Part shown: positions 26,366 through 36,122 of the stretch, piece after piece
Layout: each line of letters begins with the position of its first letter
How positions within the stretch are numbered: the first letter of the stretch is position 1
Source: Oscillospiraceae bacterium
GTDB taxonomy: Bacteria; Bacillota; Clostridia; Oscillospirales; Ruminococcaceae
DNA: 64,000 bases
Assembly: GCA_902798695.1 (NCBI GenBank)
Contig: CADBXK010000001.1
Coordinates: 186,001-250,000, forward strand
Direction of reading: 5' to 3'
Notes under the pieces: generated by a model
Databases searched by the model: none
What the model was told of the DNA's origin: nothing
Seen by the model: only the letters and a program-made list of their open reading frames with translations
Translations under genes and position numbers: made by a program

Positions 26366-26827
26366 TAATTAATAAAATTCCAAAATTAATCATCATTATT
26401 TATTGTTTGTTTAACCCTTAGCAATGCATTATCACTGTTCTAGAAAAAGTGCTCAAAAACCATCATAGTTCAAAATAATAGATATCATATAAAAAAACGG
26501 GCACTGAAATTTTCTCTTAAACATAGATAAAACTCAAAATCAAAATTAAATTAATTTATTACTTTTACCTAAAAAATCAAAAACAAAAATTCATAATCCC
26601 AAATATCAACTACTCCAGTAAAAACATCGTCAAAAATAGTTAACAACAACATAATAACTCAAAAAATTTTTAAAGTCAAGTCATTTTCAATATTTTCATA
26701 TACATAACATACTAATATATTTTATTTAAACCATGGTTCGACACATTACACTTGTTTTAAGCAATAACATTTACTATTATTTAAAATACACACAAAATAA
26801 AATAAAAACAAAGGAGTATTAAATAAA
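26366..26827. other. Gene-free stretch upstream of the thioesterase gene
   Basis: About 460 bases of very A+T-rich sequence with no credible open frame. I see no terminator or consensus promoter and recognise no RNA family in it. The transcription start of the thioesterase gene must lie at its right end, but no -35/-10 pair with proper spacing stands out. It may be a decayed gene or hold an unrecognised small RNA. Confidence 0.6.
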
Positions 26828-27214
26828 ATGCAAAATTCTATAAGAAACGGTATGAATGATGTTTTGACATTAGAAGTTACAAAAAATATGGGTAATGGTG
26901 ATATAGCTGTTCTATCGATGCCAACACTGATAAACACTATAGAAACACTTTGTTCAAAAATGTTAAAAGAAAATCTACTAGATAATAATCTAACATCTAT
27001 TGGAACAAAAATAAATATTAAACATATGTCCCCAACACCAACTGGCATGAATATTAAAGCAAAAGCCACAGTGCTAAATGTAGACCGTAATAAAATAACA
27101 TTTAAAGCAGATGTTTGGGATCAAAAAGATCTAATATGCACCGGTTTTCATAATAGAATTATAGTAGATAAAGAAAAATTTGAAAATCAAGCCAATAACA
27201 AATTAAAAAAATAG
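26828..27214 (+). CDS. Hot-dog fold thioesterase (FlK-like)
   Basis: A 128-residue single hot-dog domain: SMPTLINTIETLC (helix with the Thr and Glu expected at the active site), TKINIKHMSPTPTGM (with the conserved His), then ATVLNVDRNKITFKADVWD and a C-terminal basic tail. The pattern matches the FlK-like thioesterases common in Firmicutes, which hydrolyse acyl-CoA or acyl-carrier esters; the substrate is unknown. AAGGAG lies 11 bases before the ATG. The gene stands alone, convergent with sigE. Confidence 0.8.
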   Translation: MQNSIRNGMNDVLTLEVTKNMGNGDIAVLSMPTLINTIETLCSKMLKENLLDNNLTSIGTKINIKHMSPTPTGMNIKAKATVLNVDRNKITFKADVWDQKDLICTGFHNRIIVDKEKFENQANNKLKK

Positions 27215-27226
27215 TCTAAACAAATT

Positions 27227-27264
27227 AAAATCATGAAAAGTGTTTAAGCATTTTTCATGATTTT
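27227..27264. terminator. Bidirectional terminator between thioesterase gene and sigE
   Basis: AAAATCATGAAAA (27227-27239) pairs with TTTTTCATGATTTT (27251-27264) around an 11-base loop. Confidence 0.8.
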
Positions 27265-27278
27265 ATAATATTATAACT

Positions 27279-27995
27279 CTAACCTCTTACTTTATTCTTT
27301 TTCATTTCTTTTCGAAGACGAAGTATTATTTTTTTCTCTAATCTAGATATGTATGATTGCGATATTCCTATTTTATCGGCAACTTCTTTTTGAGTATGTT
27401 CTTTCCCATCATGCATACCAAATCTCATTCTCATTATTTCTCGTTCTCTATCTTCAAGCTTATCTATAAATTTCACAATGACATTCCATTCCGCCTGATC
27501 CTCTATATCTTTATTCACACAATCATTCTCAGTTCCTAAAACATCAGACAACAACAATTCATTTCCATCCCAATCCACTTTTAATGGTTCATCTATCGAT
27601 AATTCGTGCTTTTTATTAGTTACTTTCCGTAAATGCATTAATATTTCATTTTCTATACATCTTGATGCATACGTGGCAAGTTTGATGTTTTTTTCAGGAG
27701 AAAATGTATTGCACGCCTTTATTAATCCAATAGTTCCGATAGAAATTAAATCCTCTATTCCAACACCACTCGATTCAAATTTTTTTGCTATATATACAAC
27801 CAATCTCAAATTATGCGTTATTAAAATATCTCTAGCATTAGGATCGTTGTTTTTTAAATCTTTAAAAACTTTTTCCTCCTCTTCTTTTGATAACGGAGGT
27901 GGTAATTGTGTTGGACCATTAACATAATGAATTGCATTCGCAATTTTTAAATAAATTAAAAATTTTTGTATTTTTTCTTTAATAAATAAAAACAT
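27279..27995 (-). CDS. sigE: Pro-sigma-E, early mother-cell sporulation sigma factor
   Basis: A 238-residue sigma-70 family factor. It begins with a hydrophobic/basic pro-sequence ([20 protein letters not shown]) typical of pro-sigma-E, which is removed after engulfment signalling. Region 2 ([46 protein letters not shown]) and region 4 ([40 protein letters not shown]) are intact. The gene follows spoIIGA by 16 bases; SpoIIGA is its processing protease. GAGGG precedes the ATG. It probably directs the promoter at 24322-24350. No sigG follows, unlike in many Clostridia. Confidence 0.95.
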   Translation of the reverse strand: MFLFIKEKIQKFLIYLKIANAIHYVNGPTQLPPPLSKEEEEKVFKDLKNNDPNARDILITHNLRLVVYIAKKFESSGVGIEDLISIGTIGLIKACNTFSPEKNIKLATYASRCIENEILMHLRKVTNKKHELSIDEPLKVDWDGNELLLSDVLGTENDCVNKDIEDQAEWNVIVKFIDKLEDREREIMRMRFGMHDGKEHTQKEVADKIGISQSYISRLEKKIILRLRKEMKKNKVRG

Positions 27996-28011
27996 AAATC
28001 ATCTATCCCTC

Positions 28012-28863
28012 TCATTTAAAATCTCCAATTATCGCACTATATTCACCATCGGAAAGTTTATTTGTTGTAACAGCAACATAGCATTCATATTCATATTCGG
28101 TATTATTGCATAACACCATAACAGTTTTAGGTAAAAAAGCAGGCAATATTCCACCCCCTGTTATTGTGTCACAAGGGACTAATCTTAACCTTCCATCAGA
28201 TTTAAAATTATCTGTAACATCTAATGAATTTTGTATAAAATCAATCAAGTTTTTAGGCAAAATTTTAAAAACAGAATCATATTCACAAACGCAAACAGGT
28301 TTTCCTGAAAAAGGTTCGGTTAAACAATTTCCTGTATCATATAAAGCGTTTATTTTTACAGTTTTATTATTAAATTCAATAATGATAGAACAAATTTTCT
28401 TACATTCAATTCTTTTTGACATGATAAAATTAATAAGACACGTTGCAAAATATGCTATTATACTTCCTAAAATCAAAATAGTAGGAGATATCGGCATATA
28501 TGTAACTCCATTTTTCCATAACATACCGGGAGGAGAAGCAAACATCCAAAGGAAAAACATAATTCCTATAAAAATTAAATTTTCAGCAAAAAATAATAAA
28601 ACATTTTTTATAAACACTATTTTAGTTTTATATCCAAATGCAATTAACACTAAACAAAAACCAATCATTAATTTAACTAAAACCATACAAACAGGAGGTA
28701 AAGTTGGCAAAAATATAAACAACGAAGATAAACTGCCCAAAATTGATGCTAATATTAAACGTAGTTTCTTAGCATTTTGTTTTAATAACACTGCGCTAGA
28801 AAGTAATAAAAAATAATCAATAAATAAGTTTAATATTATAAGAATATCTACATATAATACCAA
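28012..28863 (-). CDS. spoIIGA: SpoIIGA, membrane aspartic protease that processes pro-sigma-E
   Basis: A 283-residue protein with five predicted N-terminal membrane helices (about 1-150, starting VDILIILNLFIDYFLLLSSA) and a C-terminal retroviral-like protease domain. The catalytic motif is YDTGN at about residue 175 (NALYDTGNCLTEPFSGKPV). It sits in the sporulation septum and cleaves pro-sigma-E once SpoIIR from the forespore activates it. The start is TTG at 28863, eight bases after GAGGAGG. It lies only 27 bases downstream of sigF, which is not the usual place. Confidence 0.93.
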   Translation of the reverse strand: MVLYVDILIILNLFIDYFLLLSSAVLLKQNAKKLRLILASILGSLSSLFIFLPTLPPVCMVLVKLMIGFCLVLIAFGYKTKIVFIKNVLLFFAENLIFIGIMFFLWMFASPPGMLWKNGVTYMPISPTILILGSIIAYFATCLINFIMSKRIECKKICSIIIEFNNKTVKINALYDTGNCLTEPFSGKPVCVCEYDSVFKILPKNLIDFIQNSLDVTDNFKSDGRLRLVPCDTITGGGILPAFLPKTVMVLCNNTEYEYECYVAVTTNKLSDGEYSAIIGDFK

Positions 28864-28890
28864 AAATTACCTCCTCACAAAATACAAATA

Positions 28891-29559
28891 CTAATTTAAA
28901 AGTTTTTTTAATCTATTTAATATTCTCTTTTCCTGTCTAGAAACTTGAACTTGTGTCATTCCCATTTTTTTAGCAGTCTGTGTTTGAGTTTGATCCGAAA
29001 AATATCGCATAAAAATTAATAGCCTATCTTTTTTATTTAATTGTTTCAACGCATCTTGAATTGCAATTTTATCAGTTAATTTCAATCCAATTTCTTTAAA
29101 TTTTATATCAATTTGACCATTATCACTATCCTCATAACTTTCTGTTAATGATACTGTTGGACTCGAAGCACATATTGCTTCAGTAACTTGTTCTGGAGTC
29201 AAATCCAAATTCAATGCTAATTCATTAATAGTGGGTTCTTTCCCCAATTTCAAGGTCAATTCTTCTTGCTTTTTTAAAATTTTTATAGATAGTTCTTTTA
29301 AACTTCTAGAAACTTTAACCGATCCATCATCTCTAAAAAGTCGCTTTATTTCACCAAGTATTACAGGAACAGCATATGTAGAAAATTTTACACCTCTAGT
29401 GCTATCAAATCTATCATAAGCCTTTATTATTCCCATACAACCAGCTGAATATAAATCATCATACTCAATTCCTTTACCAAAAAAACGTCTAGCACACGCA
29501 TGAACTAAACCTAAATTTTTATTGATAAATTCTTCTCTATTAATATTCTTTATATTCAT
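28891..29559 (-). CDS. sigF: Sigma-F, early forespore sigma factor
   Basis: A 222-residue sigma factor of the SigF/SigG/SigB group. Region 2 reads EFINKNLGLVHACARRFFGKGIEYDDLYSAGCMGIIKAYDRFD and STYAVPVILGEIKRLFRDDG; region 4 ends with QTQTAKKMGMTQVQVSRQEKRILNRLKK. It is the third gene after spoIIAA and spoIIAB, overlapping spoIIAB by four bases (ATGA), so it is held by SpoIIAB until SpoIIAA is dephosphorylated. The position identifies it as SigF instead of SigG. Confidence 0.95.
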   Translation of the reverse strand: MNIKNINREEFINKNLGLVHACARRFFGKGIEYDDLYSAGCMGIIKAYDRFDSTRGVKFSTYAVPVILGEIKRLFRDDGSVKVSRSLKELSIKILKKQEELTLKLGKEPTINELALNLDLTPEQVTEAICASSPTVSLTESYEDSDNGQIDIKFKEIGLKLTDKIAIQDALKQLNKKDRLLIFMRYFSDQTQTQTAKKMGMTQVQVSRQEKRILNRLKKLLN

Positions 29560-29987
29560 ATGCGTTTTCTTAATTTTTTAGTTAAAGTTACGATTGTTCC
29601 TTTCCCTTTTTTTGAAGTTACCCTAAGATTATCCATAAAACTTTGCATAACAGTAAACCCCAAGCCACTTCTTTCACCTGTTTTACAAGTCGTAAACATA
29701 GGCTCCATAGCTTGATCTAAATCATCAATTCCACACCCTTTATCTCTAATGCGTATGTATATTTTATTATCATCTAATATCTTAGCGTGTATAAATATGT
29801 TTCCGATTTCGTTGGCATATCCATGTACAATAGAATTGGTAACTGCTTCAGAAACTGCAGTTTTAATATCAGATATTTCATCAACAGTTGGATCCAATTG
29901 AGAAAAAAAGGAGGCAACAGCAACACGAGCAAAGCTCTCATTAGATGATTTACTTGGAATTTGAAGTTTCATTTCATTTTTTATCAA
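29556..29987 (-). CDS. spoIIAB: SpoIIAB, anti-sigma-F factor and kinase
   Basis: A GHKL-fold serine kinase that binds sigma-F and phosphorylates SpoIIAA. The protein has the N box AVSEAVTNSIVHGY (about residues 46-60), the G1 box DKGCGIDD and G2 ERSGLGFTVM with the ATP lid between. I start it at TTG 29987 (MIKNEMKLQIPSK, the family start), eight bases after GAGGAG; an earlier GTG overlaps the ribosome site. The start lies inside the end of spoIIAA, so the two are coupled. Confidence 0.95.
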   Translation of the reverse strand: MIKNEMKLQIPSKSSNESFARVAVASFFSQLDPTVDEISDIKTAVSEAVTNSIVHGYANEIGNIFIHAKILDDNKIYIRIRDKGCGIDDLDQAMEPMFTTCKTGERSGLGFTVMQSFMDNLRVTSKKGKGTIVTLTKKLRKRI

Positions 29988-30321
29988 AACAATCACTCCT
30001 CTTACAAGGCTTATTTTTTTCTATAATAGCTAATCTATCAATTCCAGCCAAACTCATAACTTTCCTTATTTGTGGAGATGGATTAACTATTTTTAAAGTC
30101 CCATCTATGTCATTCATAAGCTTATATCTTCCCATTACCAAACCAATTCCAGAAGAATCCATAAAACTAACATTTGTAAAATCTAAAATTAATATATCTG
30201 GATGTGAACCCTCAACCCTTATGTCTATATCAGTTCTTATGTCAGCAGCCGTATGGTGATCTATTTCTCCGTTTAAATACGCTATCATTACTTGATCATT
30301 TAATTCTATTTTAACACCCAC
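29974..30321 (-). CDS. spoIIAA: SpoIIAA, anti-anti-sigma factor
   Basis: A STAS-domain protein of about 115 residues. The phosphorylation site is the Ser in FMDSSGIGLVMGRYK; GEIDHHTAADIR near the N-terminus is also typical. Dephosphorylated by SpoIIE in the forespore, it frees sigma-F from SpoIIAB. The most likely start is GTG at 30321, six bases after GGGGTG. The tail KPCKRSDCFDKK is slightly longer than usual. First gene of the spo cluster; a terminator separates it from folC, so its promoter must lie at about 30330-30430, but I could not find a convincing sigma-H site. Confidence 0.92.
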   Translation of the reverse strand: MGVKIELNDQVMIAYLNGEIDHHTAADIRTDIDIRVEGSHPDILILDFTNVSFMDSSGIGLVMGRYKLMNDIDGTLKIVNPSPQIRKVMSLAGIDRLAIIEKNKPCKRSDCFDKK

Positions 30322-30351
30322 AATTATCACCCCATTCAAATCATTAAAATA

Positions 30352-30386
30352 AACAAGTGCTCTATATAAATTATAGAACACTTGTT
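30352..30386 (-). terminator. Terminator after folC, just upstream of spoIIAA
   Basis: AACAAGTG plus TCTATA (30352-30366) pairs with TATAGA plus CACTTGTT (30372-30386), one mismatch; on the minus strand TTTATTTT follows. Confidence 0.8.
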
Positions 30387-30427
30387 TTTAAATTATTGTC
30401 AACATTTGTTAAAACAAAAATATGTAT

Positions 30428-31690
30428 TTATATACCGTCTTTTAAAAACATACTTCTAACTTGAGATGCAAAATACAATGACCCTAACACAACAACCATA
30501 CCCTCTTCTCCTGCCATTTTTTTTGCAAGTTTGGCAGCAACACTAATATCTTTTTCAATCAAAACATCAAATCCCAACTCATCCGCAACTTTAAACAATA
30601 AAGATGCCTCAACAACATTATCAAAGTTCATCTGTGTTACAATTAATTTATCAACAGTACCTTTTATCTCACATAAAGCTGCTTTATAATCCTTAGTTTT
30701 TAGCATACTAATAAGTCCAATCAAAGGTTTTTTGTTAAAACTTTTGAGAGAATTATTAAGAGCAGCCATACCGTCTGGATTATGAGCCCCATCTAATACA
30801 ACCAAAGGTTTTTCAGATAATTTTTCTAATCTGGCAGGAATATATGCATTTAAAATTCCTTTTTTTATATAACAATCACTAATCCCCATATTTAACAAAG
30901 CAGTTATAGCGAGCATTGCATTCGAAACTTGATGCTTTCCAATCAATTTTGTAGCATAGTCAACACCATTGTAGTTCCATTTATTAACCGAATCATCATT
31001 TACAATGTTATTTGCTTCATAAGAATAAATCAAAGGTATGTCTTTGTCAATGCAAGTTGAATTAATTATATTTTTTACCTCAGGTAACTGATTTCCATTA
31101 CAAACACACATACTTCCTTTTTTCAATATGCCTGCTTTTTCAATAGCAATGTCTTCAATACTATTACCCAACTCTTTCATATGATCATATGATATATGAG
31201 TTAATATTGTAATTTGAGGTGAAGGAATAACATTTGTAGAATCCAACCGTCCTCCCATACCCGTTTCTAAAACAACAATATCACAATCATTAATGCAAAA
31301 AAACTTTAACGCAACAGCCGTTATAATATCAAAATGACTGCATACAACACCTTCATCTTTTAATGTTTCCACATAAGGTTTGACTAATTCTATCATTTCA
31401 ACAAATTCGTTTTCCGAAATCATCTCACCATTAATTTGTATTCTTTCTCTATAATCTAAAATATATGGAGAAATAAAAAGTCCTGTTTTAAAATTAGCTT
31501 CAATAAGAGATGATGCACAAAAAACCGCCGTTGACCCCTTGCCGTTAGTGCCAGCAATATGTATATATTTAAGTTCTAGATGAGGGTTTTTGAGACTATC
31601 TAACAACTTAGACACACCCTCTAACCCATATCTATCTGAACTAAATGATGGCATTTGGTTTATCCAATTTAACGCTTCATCATATGTCAT
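30428..31690 (-). CDS. folC: Folylpolyglutamate / dihydrofolate synthase
   Basis: Mur-ligase-like enzyme that adds glutamates to folates. The 420-residue protein shows the P-loop HIAGTNGKGST near residue 45, the FolC signature TGLFISPYILDYRERIQING, ETGMGGRLDSTN (about 145) and VLDGAHNPDG (about 300). The bifunctional or monofunctional state cannot be told from sequence alone. Its start overlaps the valS stop by one base, as in Bacillus where valS-folC is also conserved. Confidence 0.94.
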   Translation of the reverse strand: MTYDEALNWINQMPSFSSDRYGLEGVSKLLDSLKNPHLELKYIHIAGTNGKGSTAVFCASSLIEANFKTGLFISPYILDYRERIQINGEMISENEFVEMIELVKPYVETLKDEGVVCSHFDIITAVALKFFCINDCDIVVLETGMGGRLDSTNVIPSPQITILTHISYDHMKELGNSIEDIAIEKAGILKKGSMCVCNGNQLPEVKNIINSTCIDKDIPLIYSYEANNIVNDDSVNKWNYNGVDYATKLIGKHQVSNAMLAITALLNMGISDCYIKKGILNAYIPARLEKLSEKPLVVLDGAHNPDGMAALNNSLKSFNKKPLIGLISMLKTKDYKAALCEIKGTVDKLIVTQMNFDNVVEASLLFKVADELGFDVLIEKDISVAAKLAKKMAGEEGMVVVLGSLYFASQVRSMFLKDGI

Positions 31691-34320
31691 TATTTTAAAT
31701 CCTCTATACTTTTATTGGTCTTTTCTAATTTTTGTTTAATATTGTCAAGTTTTTTTTGTTCTTTTTCTACAATATGTTTTGGAGCCCTACTTAAAAAGTT
31801 TTCATTTGAAAGCTTCTTCTCAAACATTTCTATTTCTTTTTTACAAAATTCTTGTTCTTTGAACAATCTATCTAATTCTTTCTTCTTGTCAATTAAATTA
31901 TCTAGTGGCAAGAAAATTCTAGCAGAATCTGTAACAACTTGCACACAGTTTTCGGTTAAACTTGAATCCACGTTATCCATAATCTCGATTTTATCTGACA
32001 TAGCCAATTTCTTTATAATTAAAGAGCAATCCTCAAATATATCTATAAATTTAGTCTCAATATAAATATCTGCTTTTCTACTATTAGGTACGTTCATTTC
32101 CGAACGAATATTTCTAATAGATCTTATCACAGCAATTATTTTTTCAAAATCATCGCTTTCAATTTCAAAATTAAGTTGTTGTTCATATTCAGGCCAACTT
32201 GATATCATTATAGATTCATCTTCATGAGGAATAGCACTATAAATCTCCTCTGTTATAAAAGGCATAAACGGATGCAATAGTTTTAACATAACGCTCATAA
32301 CATAAACTAATACCTTTTGAGCATTAACTGAATCTTCATCATCTTTGCCTAAACGAATTTTTGAAATTTCTATATACCAGTCGCATACAACATCCCATAT
32401 AAATTCATATATTTTTTGAGACGCAATTGAAATCTCAAAATTCTCTATATTTTCAGTAATTTCTTCTACAAGTCTATTGGTTTTACTTATAATCCACTTG
32501 TCTTCAATTTTCAATTCAGTAGGCAAACTTAATAAATCATGATCAGAATTAATATTCATTAAAATAAATCTACTAGCATTCCATAATTTGTTAGCAAAAT
32601 TCCTTGCTGCAACAACTTTTTCTTCAGTATATCTCATATCATTTCCAGCATTTGTTCCATTAGCCAACATAAATCTTAACGCATCTGCTCCATGCTTATC
32701 TATAACTTCCAACGGATCCACACCATTACCTAAAGATTTTGACATCTTGCGGCCCTGTCCATCACGAACTAAACCGTGAATAAAAACGTGTTTAAATGGA
32801 ACTTCTCCAGTATTTTTCAATGCAGAAAAAATCATTCTAACAACCCAGAAGAATATTATATCATAACCCGTAACCAAAGTATTAGTAGGATAAAAATATT
32901 TAAAATCTTCTGTGTCATGTGGCCATCCTAACGTTGAATATGGCCACAGTGCTGAAGAAAACCATGTATCTAAAGTATCTTCATCTTGTATTAAATTTTT
33001 ACTAGAACATTTCGGACATTTGGTAGGTTCAGTTTTAGATACAATCATTTCATTGCAATCTTGACAATACCATGCAGGTATACGGTGTCCCCACCAAATC
33101 TGTCTAGATATACACCAATCTTTTATATTTTCCAACCAGTGGAAATATATTTTATCAAATCGACTTGGCACAAAAACTGTGTCATCATTCTTAACTGCAT
33201 CTATTGCTGGTTTTGCAAGCTTTTTCATCTTAACAAACCACTGATTAGACACCTTAGGTTCTACAACACTATCACAACGATAACAATGTCCAACATTATG
33301 GGAATGTGGTTCAACTCTAATTAACAATTCTCTATTTTCAAGTTCCTTTACAATCGCTTTTCTAGCTTCATATCGTTCCATTCCAACGTATGGTCCACCA
33401 TTTTCATTAATGTGTGCATCGTCCGTAAACACATCTATAATTTCTAAATTGTGTCTCAACCCTACTTCAAAGTCATTAGGATCATGTGCTGGTGTAATTT
33501 TAACGGCACCTGTTCCAAATTCCATGTCAACATAATCATCAGCAATTATTGGAATTTTTCTACCTACAATAGGTAAAATTAATTCTTTTCCTATACAATC
33601 TTTATATCTATCGTCATTTGGATTAACCGCAACAGCAACATCTCCCAAAAGTGTTTCGGGTCTGGTTGTTGCAATTTCAACATATCCTTCACCATCAGCA
33701 AAAGGATATTTAATATACCAAAAAGAGCCGTCATCCGCACTGTGTTCAACTTCGATATCCGAAAGAGATGTTTTACATTTTGGACACCAATTTATTATAC
33801 GCTCACCACGATATATTAATCCCTCATTATATAAATTAACAAAAAATTCTTTTACCGCTTCCGAACAGCCTTCATCCATAGTGAATCTTTCTCTACTCCA
33901 ATCACAAGATGCACCTAATCTTTTAATCTGCCCTGTTATTCTGTTACCATATTTTTCTTTCCATTTCCAAGCTTCTTCTAAAAATTTTTCTCTACCCAAC
34001 TGTTCTTTAGACAAGCCTTCTTTTTTTAATTTTTCTACAACTTTAACCTCAGTAGCAATAGCAGCATGATCTGTTCCAGGCAACCAAAGGGCTTCGTAGC
34101 CTTGCATTCTTTTAAATCTAATTAATATATCTTGTAAAGTTTCATCCAATGCATGTCCCATATGCAACTGTCCAGTAACATTTGGTGGAGGTATAACGAT
34201 AGTATATGGCTTTTTATCAGGATTTACATTCGCTTTAAAATATCCATTATCATTCCATCTTTTATATATTTCTTTCTCAAAACTCTCCGGATTATAAATT
34301 TTTTCAATGTTTTTTTTCAT
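31690..34320 (-). CDS. valS: Valyl-tRNA synthetase
   Basis: Class Ia synthetase charging tRNA-Val (876 residues). The HIGH motif is HMGH in PPPNVTGQLHMGHALDE (about residue 54), the KMSKS motif is GRKMSKSLGNG (about 523), with the editing domain between (TTRPETLLGDVAVAVNP) and a C-terminal tRNA-binding coiled coil (LDRLFKEQEFCKKEIEMFEKKL). Only 41 bases separate it from rqcH, so there is no room for the T-box leader that many Firmicutes valS genes have; it is presumably read from the trmK promoter. Confidence 0.97.
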   Translation of the reverse strand: MKKNIEKIYNPESFEKEIYKRWNDNGYFKANVNPDKKPYTIVIPPPNVTGQLHMGHALDETLQDILIRFKRMQGYEALWLPGTDHAAIATEVKVVEKLKKEGLSKEQLGREKFLEEAWKWKEKYGNRITGQIKRLGASCDWSRERFTMDEGCSEAVKEFFVNLYNEGLIYRGERIINWCPKCKTSLSDIEVEHSADDGSFWYIKYPFADGEGYVEIATTRPETLLGDVAVAVNPNDDRYKDCIGKELILPIVGRKIPIIADDYVDMEFGTGAVKITPAHDPNDFEVGLRHNLEIIDVFTDDAHINENGGPYVGMERYEARKAIVKELENRELLIRVEPHSHNVGHCYRCDSVVEPKVSNQWFVKMKKLAKPAIDAVKNDDTVFVPSRFDKIYFHWLENIKDWCISRQIWWGHRIPAWYCQDCNEMIVSKTEPTKCPKCSSKNLIQDEDTLDTWFSSALWPYSTLGWPHDTEDFKYFYPTNTLVTGYDIIFFWVVRMIFSALKNTGEVPFKHVFIHGLVRDGQGRKMSKSLGNGVDPLEVIDKHGADALRFMLANGTNAGNDMRYTEEKVVAARNFANKLWNASRFILMNINSDHDLLSLPTELKIEDKWIISKTNRLVEEITENIENFEISIASQKIYEFIWDVVCDWYIEISKIRLGKDDEDSVNAQKVLVYVMSVMLKLLHPFMPFITEEIYSAIPHEDESIMISSWPEYEQQLNFEIESDDFEKIIAVIRSIRNIRSEMNVPNSRKADIYIETKFIDIFEDCSLIIKKLAMSDKIEIMDNVDSSLTENCVQVVTDSARIFLPLDNLIDKKKELDRLFKEQEFCKKEIEMFEKKLSNENFLSRAPKHIVEKEQKKLDNIKQKLEKTNKSIEDLK

Positions 34321-34361
34321 GCTTTTGCACCTCTTGAACTCTTTAATTTTTTATAATTTTA

Positions 34362-36122
34362 TTAATAATCCACTAAAAGACTATCTACAATTTCACTACT
34401 CGGATCAGCAAAAATAGTTTTTTGTTTTTCAAAAATAACCATGCCAGGTTTAGCCCCTTTTGGTTTATGCACATTTCTTATTTCAGTATAGTCCACAGGA
34501 ATTTTACTTCCATTTCTCCCCTTGCTATTATATGCAGCTATAACAGCAGCTTCTTCCAACGTTTTATCGGACACTTTTTTCCCATCCGTAAATATAATAA
34601 CATGCGAACCATGAATATCATGAGTGTGTAACCAAACATCATCTTTGTTTGCCTTTTTAGTTGTCAAAATATCATTTTGTTTGTTATTTTTACCACACCA
34701 AATGATAAAGCCATCAGAAGAGATAAATTTAAACGGTTTTATTTTGTTTTTTGCTTTCTTTCCAGATTTGGATTTGTTATTTATCGTTTTTAGATAATAA
34801 TTTTGTTCGCGCAATTCCTCTATTATCTCATTAATTTCTTCTTCATTTGTAGTTCTGCAAATTAAATCTAATTCACTCTCAAGAAAATCTATCTCATTTT
34901 GAGCTTGAATAATCAACTCATTTAACTTTACTCTGGCATTTTTGGCTTTTTTATAAATTTTATAATATTTTTGAACATTTTGAATAGGCGTCTTGTCTGG
35001 ATCTATTTTTAACGTAATAGTTTTATTTGAATCATAAAAATTTTCAACTACAACGCTGATTTGTCCCTTACTAACCTTATTTAAATTAGCACTCAACAAA
35101 TCTCCATATTTTTTATAATCATCCTTATTACTAAATGTTTTTAATTCCCTTTGTCTAACATTTAAAGTTCGTTCAGCTCTAGATATTTTACTTTTTAGAT
35201 AGTTTACAATATTGTTAGAACACTGATGTAATCTTTCAATATGATCTTTTTCTAAGTAAAAAAAATCTAAAAGCTCGCTAGCTGTGCTAAAAAATTTCTT
35301 ATTATACGATTCACCATATTGATTTATATCCATAAAAGAAAATTCTGTAGGCTTATTTTTATTAATTAAAACAACAAAAACATATTCTTTATTGATAATC
35401 TTTTGTTTTAATTTTTGAATTCTATCAAAAAGAATTGCTTTATCATTAAGATCAAAATCACCCAAGACCTTATCTCTTACACCAGTACTCAATTCCCTAG
35501 AAACCACTGGAGAAAATCCTTCCATAGTTGAAGTCAACGCTTGATCTAAAAAAGCATCCTTTTGTTCAACAATTTTATTAACAACAACAGCCGAATCACA
35601 ATCCAAAATATTTAACTTTTTTTGTGAAGGAACACGTGAATACTTTATCTTAGGAAGTATAGGTCTTATACTAGACATATTGCTATTTACCCTCTTTATT
35701 GCATCAACAATAATTTCATCTTCCTTGTTATATAATATAATGTTACTATGTCTTCCCATTATCTCGACCGATAAAATATAAATTACTTTATTTCCTATTT
35801 GATTTCTAGTTTCAAATTCCAAATTAATGACTCGATCAAAACCCTCTTGACGGACTGAATTTAAACGTCCATTTTCCAAGTGTTTCCGCAACAACATACA
35901 AAACATAGGCGGTTTCTTAGGATTACTAAAATCGTTTTTGGTAAAATTTATCCTAGCACAATTAGAATTCGCAGAAATTAATAACTTTATATTTTCTTTA
36001 GGTCTTCTAAGCAATATTACAATTTCCTGAGACATTGGTTGATATATTCTATCTATTCTACTCCCAATCCAACTCTGAATCTCATCTTTTATAGCACTCA
36101 AAAAAATTCCATCTAGTGCCAT
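34362..36122 (-). CDS. rqcH: RqcH (NFACT family), ribosome quality control tailing factor
   Basis: Binds stalled 50S-peptidyl-tRNA complexes and directs C-terminal alanine tailing. The 586-residue protein begins MALDGIFLSAIKDEI, has the NFACT-N domain with MGRHSNIIL, a central coiled-coil pair (about 270-440) and the C-terminal NFACT-R domain (SDGFIIWCGKNNKQNDILTTKKANKDDVWLH and HGSHVII). Older annotations call it fibronectin-binding protein. Starts inside the end of the nif3-like gene (10-base overlap). Confidence 0.93.
   Translation of the reverse strand: MALDGIFLSAIKDEIQSWIGSRIDRIYQPMSQEIVILLRRPKENIKLLISANSNCARINFTKNDFSNPKKPPMFCMLLRKHLENGRLNSVRQEGFDRVINLEFETRNQIGNKVIYILSVEIMGRHSNIILYNKEDEIIVDAIKRVNSNMSSIRPILPKIKYSRVPSQKKLNILDCDSAVVVNKIVEQKDAFLDQALTSTMEGFSPVVSRELSTGVRDKVLGDFDLNDKAILFDRIQKLKQKIINKEYVFVVLINKNKPTEFSFMDINQYGESYNKKFFSTASELLDFFYLEKDHIERLHQCSNNIVNYLKSKISRAERTLNVRQRELKTFSNKDDYKKYGDLLSANLNKVSKGQISVVVENFYDSNKTITLKIDPDKTPIQNVQKYYKIYKKAKNARVKLNELIIQAQNEIDFLESELDLICRTTNEEEINEIIEELREQNYYLKTINNKSKSGKKAKNKIKPFKFISSDGFIIWCGKNNKQNDILTTKKANKDDVWLHTHDIHGSHVIIFTDGKKVSDKTLEEAAVIAAYNSKGRNGSKIPVDYTEIRNVHKPKGAKPGMVIFEKQKTIFADPSSEIVDSLLVDY

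Noticed and set aside
28106..28816. 236-codon open frame antisense to spoIIGA
   Set aside because: No ribosome site or family resemblance; the complement of a membrane protein gene in A+T-rich DNA easily stays open. SpoIIGA on the other strand is clear.
30330..30430. Sigma-A promoter TTGACA...TATAAT upstream of spoIIAA
   Set aside because: The two elements are 21 bases apart and part of them forms the folC terminator stem, so they are unlikely to work as a promoter. No convincing sigma-H site was found either.
34321..34361. T-box leader before valS
   Set aside because: Only 41 bases separate valS from rqcH; no specifier stem or antiterminator could fit. The same search before metG and ilvB found nothing.
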